Shown one piece after another: positions 1 through 9,006 of a stretch of 64,000 nucleotides of DNA (its first letter is position 1; each line of letters begins with the position of its first letter). The notes under the pieces were generated by a model. The model was not told where the DNA came from. It made no database searches and saw nothing but the letters and a program-made list of their open reading frames with translations. The stretch spans positions 5,495 through 69,494 of the forward strand of contig JBJTDR010000106.1 of assembly GCA_046092445.1 (NCBI GenBank), given 5' to 3'. The translations under genes were made by a program, and so were the position numbers. The DNA is from CAIUPE01 sp046092445 (lineage in GTDB: Bacteria; Pseudomonadota; Alphaproteobacteria; Rhizobiales; Beijerinckiaceae).

Positions 1-840
1 TCCCCCGCCGAAATCACGCAGCACGCTCTCCTTGTCGATGTCGGACAGGGCGGCAAAGATGCCGACCAGATTATCCGCCTCGGGGCGACCTTCCAGCCCC
101 GCCTCTTCAGAGGGCAAGGGTTCAGGGTCTGTTTTGGCCCGGCGGATCTTCTGGGCCACGGTATCGGCGTCGTCCGTCAGGTTGATCCGGGAATTATCGG
201 ATGGGTCGGACTTCGACATCTTCTTTGTGCCGTCGCGCAGGCTCATGACCCGTGTTGCCGGGCCTTGAATGAGAGGCTCCGGTAGCGGGAAGAAGGCGTC
301 CCCAAAGCCATGATAGGCGATGGAGTCGACGAAATCATTGTTGAACTTCTGAGCAATATCCCGCGAAAGTTCGAGATGCTGCTTCTGATCTTCGCCGACG
401 GGAACATGGGTTGCGCGGTAGACAAGAATATCGGCAGCCATCAAGGCGGGATATGCGTAGAGGCCGACGGATGCGTTTTCGCGGTCCTTGCCAGCTTTTT
501 CCTTGAATTGCGTCATCCGGTTGAGCCAGCCGAGGCGTGCCGTGCAATTGAAAATCCAGGCCAATTCCGCGTGTTGGGGAACCTGACTCTGGTTGAAGAT
601 GATGTGCTTCTTCGGGTCGATGCCGCAGGCGATGAAAGCGGCGGTCACTTCACGAATGTTTGCCGTAAGCGCTTTTGGATCTTGCGGGACCGTGATGGCG
701 TGCAGATCCACGACACAATAAATGCAGTCGTGGCTTTCCTGAAGCGCCACGAATTTCGTGATTGCGCCCAGATAATTACCGAGATGCAGATTTCCGGTCG
801 GCTGAACGCCGGAAAACACCAATTCCTTGAAACTCGCCAT
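1..840 (-). CDS. trpS: Tryptophan--tRNA ligase TrpS, cut by left edge
   Basis: Class I aminoacyl-tRNA synthetase that charges tRNA-Trp in the cytoplasm. Reading the minus strand from the ATG gives an open frame of 280 residues to the window edge, against roughly 330-350 in the family, so only the C-terminal part of the anticodon-binding region is missing. The class I signatures are both present: the HIGH variant HLGN at residues 19-22, preceded by PTGN, and KMSKS at 207-211. It runs in the same direction as hslU, which ends 77 bp upstream of its start; co-transcription is possible but unproven. No anomalies were seen in the visible part. Confidence 0.95.
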   Translation of the reverse strand, partial: MASFKELVFSGVQPTGNLHLGNYLGAITKFVALQESHDCIYCVVDLHAITVPQDPKALTANIREVTAAFIACGIDPKKHIIFNQSQVPQHAELAWIFNCTARLGWLNRMTQFKEKAGKDRENASVGLYAYPALMAADILVYRATHVPVGEDQKQHLELSRDIAQKFNNDFVDSIAYHGFGDAFFPLPEPLIQGPATRVMSLRDGTKKMSKSDPSDNSRINLTDDADTVAQKIRRAKTDPEPLPSEEAGLEGRPEADNLVGIFAALSDIDKESVLRDFGGG

Positions 841-917
841 CGACCCAATCTCCCGCCAGTCGGCGCGTTATGACAATCGTTTATCGGGCTTGCAAGCCTG
901 TTCATTGCACCGGTGGC

Positions 918-2222
918 TCAAAGAATAAACCGGCTCAAATCCGCATTCTTTGCCAGATCACCGACGCTTTTCCGAACATACTCACCGTCGATTTCGAGCG
1001 TTTCACCATCCCGGTCGGGCGCGGTGAAGGATACGTCATCGAGAATGCGCTCCATGACGGTTTGAAGGCGCCGCGCACCGATATTTTCAACGGTCGAGTT
1101 CACCTTGACGGCTACTTTTGCGATCTCGTCTATTGCATCCGGCTTGAAGACAAGGGTCACGCCTTCGGTTGCCATAAGGGCAACTGACTGCTTGACAAGA
1201 CTGGCCTCGGTTTCTGTCAAAATCCGGCGGAAGTCCTCTTCCTTCAGTGGAGACAGTTCGACACGGATCGGCAGACGACCCTGAAGCTCGGGTAGCAAAT
1301 CGGAGGGTTTCGAAACGTGGAAAGCACCCGAGGCGATGAAAAGGATATGGTCGGTTTTTACCGCACCGTGCTTGGTAGAGACCGACGTTCCCTCAATCAG
1401 GGGAAGAAGGTCACGCTGGACACCTTCACGCGAAACATCCGCTCCGCCGCGATTTTCGCGACCGCAAATCTTGTCAATTTCGTCAAGAAACACGATGCCA
1501 TTATTCTCGACTTCATGAATGGCCTCGTCGACAATCTGTTCCTGATCGAAAAGCTTGTCACTTTCCTCGGTCACAAGAGGACCATAAGCGTCCTTTACGA
1601 GAGTTTTTTTCGTTTTAGTGCGTTGACCCATCGCCTTGCCGAAGATGTCCCCGAGATTGACGGCCCCAATGGCACCCGACATTCCGGGCAATTCGAACAT
1701 CGGAATTCCCGGTGAAGTTGCAGCGACCTCGATTTCAATTTCCTTGTCGGCCAATTCGCCGGCGCGGAGTTTCTTGCGAAAGGAGTCGCGGGTGACGGCA
1801 CTCGCCGAAGGGCCAACGAGGGCATCCAGTACGCGCTCTTCAGCCGAGAGTTCGGCACGGGCTTTCACCTCCTTACGCTTTGAGTCCTTGACCAGCGCAA
1901 TGCCGATCTCCAAGAGATCGCGGATAATCTGCTCGACGTCACGCCCGACATAACCGACTTCCGTGAATTTGGTGGCCTCGACCTTGAGAAACGGTGCGCC
2001 AGCCAACCGCGCCAAGCGGCGGGAAATTTCCGTCTTGCCGCACCCTGTGGGGCCGATCATGAGAATGTTTTTCGGTAAAACCTCCTCGCGCATCGCGCCT
2101 TCGAGACGGAGCCGTCTCCACCGGTTGCGCAAGGCTATGGCAACGGCACGCTTCGCATCATGTTGACCGACAATATGGCGATCAAGCTCGGAAACGATTT
2201 CACGCGGGGAAAAATTGGTCAT
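918..2222 (-). CDS. hslU: HslU, ATPase subunit of the HslUV protease
   Basis: AAA+ unfoldase that unfolds substrates and feeds them to the HslV peptidase (ClpYQ complex, cytoplasm). The 434-residue protein is full length for the family. Walker A GPTGCGKT lies at 57-64, the pore-loop motif GYVGRD at 90-95 and a Walker B FLDEID near 245-250. The variable I-domain lies between them. The C-terminus LSRFIL is the conserved tail that docks into HslV. The ATG overlaps the hslV stop codon (ATGA), which indicates translational coupling and balanced expression of the two subunits. Confidence 0.98.
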   Translation of the reverse strand: MTNFSPREIVSELDRHIVGQHDAKRAVAIALRNRWRRLRLEGAMREEVLPKNILMIGPTGCGKTEISRRLARLAGAPFLKVEATKFTEVGYVGRDVEQIIRDLLEIGIALVKDSKRKEVKARAELSAEERVLDALVGPSASAVTRDSFRKKLRAGELADKEIEIEVAATSPGIPMFELPGMSGAIGAVNLGDIFGKAMGQRTKTKKTLVKDAYGPLVTEESDKLFDQEQIVDEAIHEVENNGIVFLDEIDKICGRENRGGADVSREGVQRDLLPLIEGTSVSTKHGAVKTDHILFIASGAFHVSKPSDLLPELQGRLPIRVELSPLKEEDFRRILTETEASLVKQSVALMATEGVTLVFKPDAIDEIAKVAVKVNSTVENIGARRLQTVMERILDDVSFTAPDRDGETLEIDGEYVRKSVGDLAKNADLSRFIL

Positions 2223-2785
2223 TCAGGGCCTCGCTCGTCCACATCCAGCGATTCAATCGTGAGAGAATGGTTCGTATACACACAGATATCCGCGGCAATA
2301 CCCAAACTTTTGCGAACAATCGCTTCGGCATCCAAATTCATATCGACCAGAGCGCGCGCGGCTGCCAAGGCATAACCCCCGCCCGAACCAATTCCCATCA
2401 CGTCGCCCTCCGGCTCCAGAACGTCGCCAGTGCCTGATAAAATCAACCCGGATGACCGATCTGCAACCAGCATCATTGCCTCAAGACGGCGCAGATAGCG
2501 ATCGGTCCGCCAGTCTTTCGCCAATTCGACGCAAGCGCGCATCAATTGACCGGGATATTGTTCAAGTTTCGATTCAAGCCGCTCAAACAGTGTGAAAGCA
2601 TCGGCGGTGGCGCCTGCAAAGCCGGAAATGACTTCGCCCTTGCCCAGCCTGCGTACTTTCCGGGCATTCGACTTCATTACGGTCTGGCCGAGGCTGACCT
2701 GTCCATCACCGCCAATCACGACCCGATTGCCCTTCCGAACCATCAGGATCGTCGTCGCGCGCCATCTCTTCTCGTCATCGCTCAT
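2219..2785 (-). CDS. hslV: HslV, peptidase subunit of the HslUV protease
   Basis: Proteasome-like threonine peptidase that forms the proteolytic chamber of HslUV. The ATG chosen gives 188 residues; a TTG four codons upstream would add four residues but is a poorer start. The sequence ATTILMVRKG starts the mature enzyme, so Thr11 is the expected catalytic nucleophile after propeptide removal. The GSGGGYALAAARAL segment near the C-terminal third is typical of the family. The stop overlaps hslU by 4 bp. It is divergent from hisB, with the shared control region between them. Confidence 0.97.
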   Translation of the reverse strand: MSDDEKRWRATTILMVRKGNRVVIGGDGQVSLGQTVMKSNARKVRRLGKGEVISGFAGATADAFTLFERLESKLEQYPGQLMRACVELAKDWRTDRYLRRLEAMMLVADRSSGLILSGTGDVLEPEGDVMGIGSGGGYALAAARALVDMNLDAEAIVRKSLGIAADICVYTNHSLTIESLDVDERGPE

Positions 2786-2983
2786 GTCGGCGTCCAAATT
2801 CTCTTTCGCTTCAGATATGTTTTTGATCAGACCTAAAACAGATGTTTGTCAATGCGGGCAAAGAGAAACTTTGCAACAAAATTGCTTTGTCGACGATCCG
2901 TTGTGGCGCAACGGGCCTGATATTGCTAGAAGGCATCCGGACTTCACGGATAGCGTGCAAAATTCGTAGCGGGAACAGGTCTT
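2786..2983. promoter_or_regulatory. Divergent control region hslV / hisB
   Basis: About 200 bp of non-coding DNA between two divergently transcribed operons, so both promoters should lie here. I could not identify a convincing heat-shock sigma-32 motif upstream of hslV or a leader/attenuator upstream of hisB by eye. Confidence 0.5.
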
Positions 2984-3571
2984 ATGCGGTCGGCTTCAGT
3001 AAAACGCGAAACAGCAGAAACACAAGTCACACTCAGCCTCACTCTGGAAGGACAGGGAACCGGCACAATCGCGAGCGGGATCGGGTTTCTCGACCATATG
3101 CTGACGCTGTTTTCACGACATTCTTTGTTCGATCTCGATGTGGCGTGCACCGGCGATCTGCAAGTCGACCAGCATCACTCTGTCGAAGATATCGGTATTG
3201 CGCTCGGAAAGGCGTTCAAACAGGCAATCGGCGACAAAAAGGGCATTTTCCGATATTCGGATACCCTATTGCCGATGGACGAGACGCTGACGCGGGTGGC
3301 TGTGGATGTTTCAGGGCGACCTTTTCTCGTGTTCAAGACCGTGTTTCCACGCGAAAAAATCGGTGATTTTGATACGGAACTTGTTAGGGAATGGTTTCAG
3401 GCATTTGCCATCAATGCCGGCATTACGCTTCATGTCGAAACACTCTACGGCGAGAATGCGCACCATATTGCGGAAAGCTGCTTCAAGGGGCTGGCCCGCG
3501 CGCTTCGTCAGGCCGTCTCGATCGACCCGCGTGAGCAGGGCCGTATTCCGTCCACCAAAGGCGCTCTCTGA
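2984..3571 (+). CDS. hisB: Imidazoleglycerol-phosphate dehydratase
   Basis: Sixth step of histidine synthesis: removes water from imidazoleglycerol phosphate to give imidazole acetol phosphate. At 195 residues it is the monofunctional form without the phosphatase domain found in enteric HisB. Metal-binding motifs are visible: FLDHM (35-39), HHSVED (64-69) and AHHIAES (159-165). It is the first gene of hisB-DUF2628-hisH-hisA-hisF-hisE, the usual Hyphomicrobiales his cluster, and is followed by a gene encoding a DUF2628 membrane protein after 11 bp. Confidence 0.97.
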   Translation: MRSASVKRETAETQVTLSLTLEGQGTGTIASGIGFLDHMLTLFSRHSLFDLDVACTGDLQVDQHHSVEDIGIALGKAFKQAIGDKKGIFRYSDTLLPMDETLTRVAVDVSGRPFLVFKTVFPREKIGDFDTELVREWFQAFAINAGITLHVETLYGENAHHIAESCFKGLARALRQAVSIDPREQGRIPSTKGAL

Positions 3572-3582
3572 GCGGAACCCCC

Positions 3583-4071
3583 ATGGCACTTTATTCGGTC
3601 TATCTCCCCAGCAGCCGACAAATGACGACGCAGGAGATCATGGGTCGTGCGATTTTCATCAAGGATCGTTTCTCCTGGGGGGCGTTTTTGATTCCGCCGC
3701 TGTGGCTCGGCTACAAGCGGATTTGGCGATGGCTTCTGGTTTACGCGCTTCTTGAAGGTCTTTTGATTGCAGGCGCATCAAATATTGCACTCAACCCAGC
3801 CCTGACCGGCACGATAAGTGTTCTTATTGCCATTTTCGTCGGAATTTGCGGTCGAGAATGGTGGGGCGCAGCGCTCGAACGGCGCGGATTTGAATTTTCC
3901 GGTATTGTACATGGTGAAACGCCCGAGGACGCGGAGAGGCGTTTTTATGATCATTATCGCACGGCACGGCCACGCAATCTCGTTGTGCAGCCTTTCAGCG
4001 CATCTTCGTCCCAATCGACGCGGGAGCCGGGGGTGATCGGTCTATTTCCGGATGTCAGGGGCTTCCGGTGA
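3583..4071 (+). CDS. DUF2628-type membrane protein in the his operon
   Basis: Small protein (162 residues) of unknown function that resembles the DUF2628 family. It starts with a polar segment, then has a hydrophobic FLIPPLWLGYK-type patch near 35-45 and two likely membrane segments around 48-65 and 72-92, followed by a soluble C-terminal tail with EDAERRFYDHY. It lies between hisB and hisH in many rhizobial genomes and overlaps the hisH start by 4 bp (GTGA), so it is co-expressed with histidine genes. No catalytic residues are evident and a role in histidine synthesis is not implied by position alone. Confidence 0.85.
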   Translation: MALYSVYLPSSRQMTTQEIMGRAIFIKDRFSWGAFLIPPLWLGYKRIWRWLLVYALLEGLLIAGASNIALNPALTGTISVLIAIFVGICGREWWGAALERRGFEFSGIVHGETPEDAERRFYDHYRTARPRNLVVQPFSASSSQSTREPGVIGLFPDVRGFR

Positions 4072-4718
4072 AGGTTGCGATTATCGATTACGGCTCGGGC
4101 AATCTCCACTCGGCCCGGAAGGCCTTCGAACGTTCAGCGCGCGAAGCGGGGCTCACGGCCACTATTTCACTGACGTCCGATCCGGATCTGATCCGGAAGG
4201 CTGACCGGATCGTTCTGCCCGGAGTCGGGGCTTTTGCGGATTGTCGCGCCGGACTCGCAGCAATTGATGGCCTTATCGAGGTCTTGAACGAGCGTGTCAT
4301 TGGCAAAGCAACGCCATTTCTCGGAATTTGTGTTGGCATGCAATTATTAGCCAGCAATGGACTCGAACATGTCACAATAGCGGGTCTGGACTGGATCAAC
4401 GGTGACGTCCAGCGCATCAAACCGAATGATCCGGCGTTGAAAATTCCGCATATGGGATGGAATACGCTCGATATCAGGCAAGACCATGCCTTGATGGAGG
4501 GTATTCCGACGGGCGCGAACGGCTTGCACGCCTATTTCGTCCACTCATATCATTTTTCGGTGAAAGACCGTGACGCTTTGGTGGCGGAAACGAGTTATGG
4601 CGGACCGATTACGGCGATTGTCGCGCAGGACAATATTGCCGGCAGCCAGTTTCATCCCGAAAAGAGCCAGAAGCTCGGGCTGGCGTTCATTGCAAACTTT
4701 CTCAGGTGGAAGCCATGA
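4068..4718 (+). CDS. hisH: Imidazole glycerol phosphate synthase, glutaminase subunit HisH
   Basis: Class I glutamine amidotransferase that supplies ammonia to HisF. The catalytic triad is visible as Cys88 in LGICVGM, and His196 and Glu198 in QFHPEKS. The oxyanion region PGVGAF sits near 51-56. The start is GTG and overlaps the preceding stop. The 216 residues are normal for the family. The stop overlaps the hisA start (ATGA), so HisH is translationally coupled on both sides. Confidence 0.98.
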   Translation: MKVAIIDYGSGNLHSARKAFERSAREAGLTATISLTSDPDLIRKADRIVLPGVGAFADCRAGLAAIDGLIEVLNERVIGKATPFLGICVGMQLLASNGLEHVTIAGLDWINGDVQRIKPNDPALKIPHMGWNTLDIRQDHALMEGIPTGANGLHAYFVHSYHFSVKDRDALVAETSYGGPITAIVAQDNIAGSQFHPEKSQKLGLAFIANFLRWKP

Positions 4719-5467
4719 TCCTTTTTCCGGCAATCGACCTGAAGGAAGGCCGCTGTGTCCGTCTGATCCAGGGGGATATGGAGCAGGCAACCGTTTTCAA
4801 TGATGATCCGGCGGATCAGGCGTTGCAATTCGAGCAAATAGGGTTCCCCTGGTTGCATATTGTCGATCTCGATGGCGCCTTTGCGGGAAAGCCGATGAAC
4901 GCGACAGCGGTCGACGGGATTATTGCGGCGACAAAAAATCCAACCCAGCTCGGCGGTGGTATTCGCGACATGAAAACGGTTGCGGGTTGGCTTGAAAAAG
5001 GTGTTACCCGCGTGATTATCGGGACAGCGGCAGTGCGGGACCCCGATTTTGTGCGGGAAGCGGCGCGGACTTTTCCGGGGCGGATCGCGGTGGGCATTGA
5101 TGCGCGTGACGGGTTGGTGGCGGTTGACGGGTGGGCGCGGTTCTCCGACACAACGGCGGAAGACCTCGGCCTCCGGTTTCAGGATGCGGGTGTTTCGGCG
5201 ATTATTTACACCGATATTGCGCGGGACGGGTTGCTGAAGGGGCTCAATATAGCATCGACCTTGGCGCTTGCGGGAGCGCTTTCGATCCCCGTGATTGCAT
5301 CTGGCGGATTGGCGTCGATTGAGGACGTAAAACGGTTGCTTGAGCCGGATTGTGCGGTTCTCGAGGGAGCGATCTCGGGCCGGGCGCTGTATGATGGCCG
5401 TCTCGACCCCGCAGAAGCCTTGGCACTGATTGAGGCGGCGCGGGCAAAGGGGGCGGTTCATGCTTAA
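4715..5467 (+). CDS. hisA: ProFAR isomerase HisA
   Basis: TIM-barrel Amadori isomerase of histidine synthesis. The ATG in the ATGA overlap with hisH gives the typical N-terminus MILFPAIDLKEG; a GTG three codons upstream would only add a short tail. The paired catalytic aspartates are Asp8 and Asp129 (GIDARDG), and phosphate-binding GG motifs sit at LGGGIR (79-84) and IASGGL. Length is 250 residues. It overlaps hisF by 8 bp. Confidence 0.97.
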   Translation: MILFPAIDLKEGRCVRLIQGDMEQATVFNDDPADQALQFEQIGFPWLHIVDLDGAFAGKPMNATAVDGIIAATKNPTQLGGGIRDMKTVAGWLEKGVTRVIIGTAAVRDPDFVREAARTFPGRIAVGIDARDGLVAVDGWARFSDTTAEDLGLRFQDAGVSAIIYTDIARDGLLKGLNIASTLALAGALSIPVIASGGLASIEDVKRLLEPDCAVLEGAISGRALYDGRLDPAEALALIEAARAKGAVHA

Positions 5468-6236
5468 AGCGCGTGTGATCCCGTGCCTCGATGTCAAGGA
5501 CGGGCGGGTTGTCAAAGGGGTGCAGTTCGTCAATCTGGTTGATGCGGGCGACCCGGTGGAAGCGGCGATTGCGTATGATGCGGCGGGTGCGGACGAATTG
5601 TGCTTTCTCGACATAACGGCCAGCCATGAGGATCGCGGTATCTTGCTGGATGTTGTGCGCCGGACGGCAGAGGCGTGTTTCATGCCGCTCACCGTGGGGG
5701 GTGGCGTGCGCACGGTGGAAGATATCAGGGCGTTGCTATTGGCTGGAGCCGACAAGGTTTCAATCATGACGGCTGCGGTGCAGGACCGGGATTTTGTGCG
5801 GCGGGCGGCGGAGAAATTCGGCACGCAATGTGTTGTGGTAGCGGTTGATGCCAAGAAAGTATCCGTGGCGGGGGAGCCCGACCGCTGGGAAGTATTCACC
5901 CATGGCGGACGGCGCGCGACCGGGCTTGATGCGTGTACCTATGCGCGGGACGTCGCGGAATTGGGAGCAGGCGAGATTTTGCTGACATCGATGGATCGTG
6001 ACGGGACGAAAATCGGGTATGACATCGCGTTGACGCGGGCGATTGCGGATTCGGTTTCTGTGCCGGTCATCGCTTCAGGGGGCGTCGGGACGCTTGAACA
6101 TTTGGTCGCCGGGATCAAGGAGGGGCATGCAAGTGCTGTTCTGGCGGCGTCGATCTTCCATTTTGGCGAATTCACGATTGGCGAGGCAAAGGCGAAAATG
6201 CGTGATGCCGGACTGCCGATGAGGATCGAAACATGA
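5460..6236 (+). CDS. hisF: Imidazole glycerol phosphate synthase, cyclase subunit HisF
   Basis: Cyclase half of IGP synthase; condenses PRFAR with HisH-derived ammonia to imidazole glycerol phosphate and AICAR. The start at MLKARVIPCLD is the conserved one. Catalytic Asp11 (CLD) and Asp130 (VAVDAKK) are present, with the phosphate motifs GGGVR (80-84) and ASGGVG. Length is 258 residues, as expected. It is nested between hisA (8 bp overlap) and hisE (4 bp overlap). Confidence 0.98.
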   Translation: MLKARVIPCLDVKDGRVVKGVQFVNLVDAGDPVEAAIAYDAAGADELCFLDITASHEDRGILLDVVRRTAEACFMPLTVGGGVRTVEDIRALLLAGADKVSIMTAAVQDRDFVRRAAEKFGTQCVVVAVDAKKVSVAGEPDRWEVFTHGGRRATGLDACTYARDVAELGAGEILLTSMDRDGTKIGYDIALTRAIADSVSVPVIASGGVGTLEHLVAGIKEGHASAVLAASIFHFGEFTIGEAKAKMRDAGLPMRIET

Positions 6237-6556
6237 CAGCATTTTCTCTGATAGACCTTGAAGAACTGATTGCGGCGCGGGCATCGGCGTCAGTGGAACA
6301 CTCCTATACGGCGAAATTGCTGGCGCGCGGGCGCTCGTATTCCGCGCGAAAAATGGGCGAAGAGGCGGTTGAAACGGTGATCGCAGCGATCGAGGGCGAC
6401 GCGGAAGCGATCAGGAATGAGGCGGCGGATCTGCTTTTTCATCTCCTGGTTGTGTTGAAGGCGTCGAATGTACCGCTCGACGAGGTGATGGCCGAGTTGG
6501 CGCGGCGGACGGCGCAGTCGGGACTTGAGGAAAAGGCGGCGCGGCCGCAAGACTGA
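6233..6556 (+). CDS. hisE: Phosphoribosyl-ATP pyrophosphatase HisE
   Basis: Second step of histidine synthesis, hydrolysing PR-ATP to PR-AMP. The 107-residue all-alpha protein has the family's KLLARGRSYSARKMGEEAVE segment (28-47), with acidic residues EEAVE and NEAADLLFH (62-70) forming the Mg-binding site. It is the stand-alone HisE form, with no HisI fused. The ATG overlaps the hisF stop. Confidence 0.97.
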   Translation: MTAFSLIDLEELIAARASASVEHSYTAKLLARGRSYSARKMGEEAVETVIAAIEGDAEAIRNEAADLLFHLLVVLKASNVPLDEVMAELARRTAQSGLEEKAARPQD

Positions 6557-6587
6557 CGCACGGCCCAAGAGCACAGCGAGACTTTCG

Positions 6588-7559
6588 ATGATTTTTGACG
6601 GACGGACGAGCGGATTCGAAAATGATCTCTCACCTTACCGGATTTTTTCGCGTTCGGAATGGGCAGCGTTGCGTGCGGATACGCCGATGACGCTGACCGG
6701 CGATGATCTCGTGAAGCTGCAATCGCTGAATGACCCGATTTCGCTCGAGGAAGTTGTGGCGATTTATCTGCCGCTGTCGCGTCTGTTATCGCTGTATGTT
6801 GCGGCAACGCAGGGATTGTTCAAGGCGACGCAGCGGTTTCTGCTCGCGGAGCCGGATGGCAAAGTGCCCTATGTGATCGGGCTGGCGGGCTCGGTGAGCG
6901 CGGGAAAATCGACATCTGCCCGCGTTCTCAAGGCGCTGCTCTCGCGCTGGCCGAATACGCCGAAAGTTGAGCTCGTCACGACGGACGGGTTTCTGCTCGC
7001 GAATGCGGAGCTGGAGGCGCAGGGGTTGATGAGCCGCAAGGGGTTCCCCGAAAGCTATGACACGATGGCGCTGATCCGGTTTTTGTCGGATGTGAAGGCG
7101 GGGAAGCGGCACGTCGAAGCGCCGGTTTATTCGCATCTCGTGTATGATGTCGTGCCCGGAGAGCATATCGAGATTGACCGACCCGATATTCTGATTGTCG
7201 AAGGTTTGAATGTGCTTCTGCCAAGTCATCAGCCCAAGACGGCGAATCCACTTCCGTTTGTGTCGGATTTTTTCGACTTTTCGATCTACCTCGATGCCGA
7301 TGAGGATGATCTGGAAGATTGGTATGTGAGCCGTTTCATGCGGTTGCGGGAAACGGCGTTCCGCGACCCATTATCCTATTTCCGGAAATATGCTGATATT
7401 TCAGACCGGGAGGCGACCGAGATTGCGCTGTCGCTCTGGAACGGGATCAATCGGCCCAATCTTGAAGAGAATATCCTGCCGACGCGTGCGCGCGCCGACC
7501 TTGTTCTCACGAAGGGCGGCAATCACCAGATCAAACAGGTTGCGCTGAGAAAGCTTTAA
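6588..7559 (+). CDS. coaA: Type I pantothenate kinase CoaA
   Basis: First and usually rate-limiting step of CoA synthesis: ATP-dependent phosphorylation of pantothenate. The ATG at MIFDGRTSG gives 323 residues, the family norm, with the SPYRIFSRSEWAALR segment near 15-29 and the P-loop GSVSAGKS at 101-108. The LVTTDGFL and GFPESYD motifs also match. It lies 31 bp after hisE, as commonly seen next to rhizobial his genes. Its stop overlaps the end of the convergent sugar/adenosine kinase gene by 4 bp. coaE lies about 5 kb away in another operon. Confidence 0.96.
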   Translation: MIFDGRTSGFENDLSPYRIFSRSEWAALRADTPMTLTGDDLVKLQSLNDPISLEEVVAIYLPLSRLLSLYVAATQGLFKATQRFLLAEPDGKVPYVIGLAGSVSAGKSTSARVLKALLSRWPNTPKVELVTTDGFLLANAELEAQGLMSRKGFPESYDTMALIRFLSDVKAGKRHVEAPVYSHLVYDVVPGEHIEIDRPDILIVEGLNVLLPSHQPKTANPLPFVSDFFDFSIYLDADEDDLEDWYVSRFMRLRETAFRDPLSYFRKYADISDREATEIALSLWNGINRPNLEENILPTRARADLVLTKGGNHQIKQVALRKL

Positions 7560-8578
7560 GCACGCGAGGCGAGCCCGGAAATCATGATTCCGCTTTGCCG
7601 GACGTGCTCTGACAGGGATGTTTCAGGGCGGGCGCCGATATGCTGGATGATTTCAGCTGCTGCCAGACTGCCGAGGCGAGCGCAAGTTTCATGATCGATC
7701 CCGCGAGCGAGGCCGAACAGGAAGCCGGCAGCGTAAAGGTCGCCCGCGCCCGTCGTATCCACGAGTTTCTCGATGCCCGCTGCCGGAACGGCCTTGATCG
7801 TATCGGAAGTGACGACGAGCGAGCCCTGTTCGGAACGGGTAACGACTCCGAGCGCGCCCTCTTCTCTCAAGGCGGCGACCGCTGTGTCAAAGTCCGACGT
7901 TGCATACAGGCTTTTCAGCTCGTGCTCATTGGCGAACAGGATATCAACCTGCCGCGTGCGGAGAAGATCGCGAAACTCATCGCGATAACGATCGACGCAA
8001 AAACTGTCCGAAAGCGTGATAGCGACGCGGCGCCCATTCCGGTGGGCCAAGGCAGCGGCCTTCCGAAAGGCGATCTTTGCCTCAGCGGGATCCCACAAAT
8101 ACCCCTCCAGATAGGTGATACCGGCAGAGGCGACCGTGTCGGCGTCAATATCATCGGGCCCGAGGCCCTGACAGGCACCGAGAAACGTATTCATAGTCCG
8201 TTCGCCATCGGGTGTCACCAGAATGAAGCTACGGGCGGTCGCGGGACCTTCCAGCGACTGCGGTGTGTCGAAGGCCACGCCGATGGCCCGGATATCGTGC
8301 GCAAAAAGCGCACCGACCGAGTCTTGCCGGATTTTGCCGATGAATGCCGCTGTTCCACCCAACGAGACAACACCGGCAACGGTATTACTGGCGGAGCCGC
8401 CGGAAATGATCGTGGCCGGGCCCATCGCTTGATAAAGTCGCTCGGCTTCGGGCTCGTCGATCAACCGCATTGATCCTTTGACAAGGTTGTTCGAGATGAG
8501 GAAGTCTTCTTCCGTACGGGTGATCACATCAACGATGGCGTTTCCGATACCCAAAACATCATAGCGCGCGCTTTTCAT
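7556..8578 (-). CDS. PfkB-family adenosine/sugar kinase
   Basis: Ribokinase-fold kinase of 340 residues. PfkB signature 1 appears as GGSASNT (60-66) and signature 2 as DTTGAGD (274-280), with Asp280 the expected catalytic base. Sequence style (VLGIGNAIVDV at the N-terminus, TRSEQGSLV) is that of rhizobial proteins annotated as adenosine kinase, but substrate cannot be fixed from sequence; ribokinase or another nucleoside kinase remains possible. It lies 56 bp downstream of the XRE regulator gene on the same strand and may be read from that operon. Confidence 0.85.
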   Translation of the reverse strand: MKSARYDVLGIGNAIVDVITRTEEDFLISNNLVKGSMRLIDEPEAERLYQAMGPATIISGGSASNTVAGVVSLGGTAAFIGKIRQDSVGALFAHDIRAIGVAFDTPQSLEGPATARSFILVTPDGERTMNTFLGACQGLGPDDIDADTVASAGITYLEGYLWDPAEAKIAFRKAAALAHRNGRRVAITLSDSFCVDRYRDEFRDLLRTRQVDILFANEHELKSLYATSDFDTAVAALREEGALGVVTRSEQGSLVVTSDTIKAVPAAGIEKLVDTTGAGDLYAAGFLFGLARGIDHETCARLGSLAAAEIIQHIGARPETSLSEHVRQSGIMISGLASRA

Positions 8579-8634
8579 GCTGTTTCTTCCGGTTTACGAA
8601 TCTGATGATGCTCTGACAGCGCCAACAGGAAGCG

Positions 8635-9006
8635 TCAAGACCGCGTTCGTTTACGGGCCAATTCGAGCAACGTGACGTGTGCCTCCAGTTCTGCCTCCGA
8701 GAGTTCTGCAATCGAGCGGGAGAGCAAGTTGGCGAGCAGGGTAGCTTTTTGCGAGAGGCCGGCTGTTTCAACGACGATGCGGGGGTCGGAGAGATCGGCA
8801 AGTCGCTGCAGTTCATCCGCCTCATCCCAGATAATGTTGAAATAATGGATCACCCGCTGGACAAAACTCCAATTCGGCTTGCTACGTCGACCATGTTCAA
8901 GGGCTGACAGATATGTTGCCGAAACGCCGAGGTCGGCGGCCATATCCTTCAACAAAATGCCGCGCTCTTCCCGCAAAGCACGAAGTCGTTCGCCGAAGGG
9001 GGTCAT
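8635..9006 (-). CDS. XRE-family transcriptional regulator
   Basis: Small DNA-binding protein (123 residues). An N-terminal helix-turn-helix of the XRE/Cro type covers about residues 6-60 (LRALREERGILLKDMAADLG, then SATYLSALEHGRR). The C-terminal half is helical and may dimerise. Its ATG overlaps the end of the Smr gene by 4 bp, which places it last or next to last in the tim44-like/mltA/smr/xre operon. This arrangement is standard in Hyphomicrobiales. Targets are unknown. Confidence 0.88.
   Translation of the reverse strand: MTPFGERLRALREERGILLKDMAADLGVSATYLSALEHGRRSKPNWSFVQRVIHYFNIIWDEADELQRLADLSDPRIVVETAGLSQKATLLANLLSRSIAELSEAELEAHVTLLELARKRTRS

Noticed and set aside
887..898. Palindrome GGCTTGCAAGCC downstream of hslU as terminator
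   Set aside because: It has no loop and no T-tract on the hslU strand, so it is unlikely to terminate transcription.
4652..5899. Long minus-strand open frame (415 codons) across hisA and hisF
   Set aside because: It lies wholly antisense to two strongly supported his genes, is rich in Arg, Ser and Thr without domain features, and is explained by the GC-rich codon use of the sense strand.
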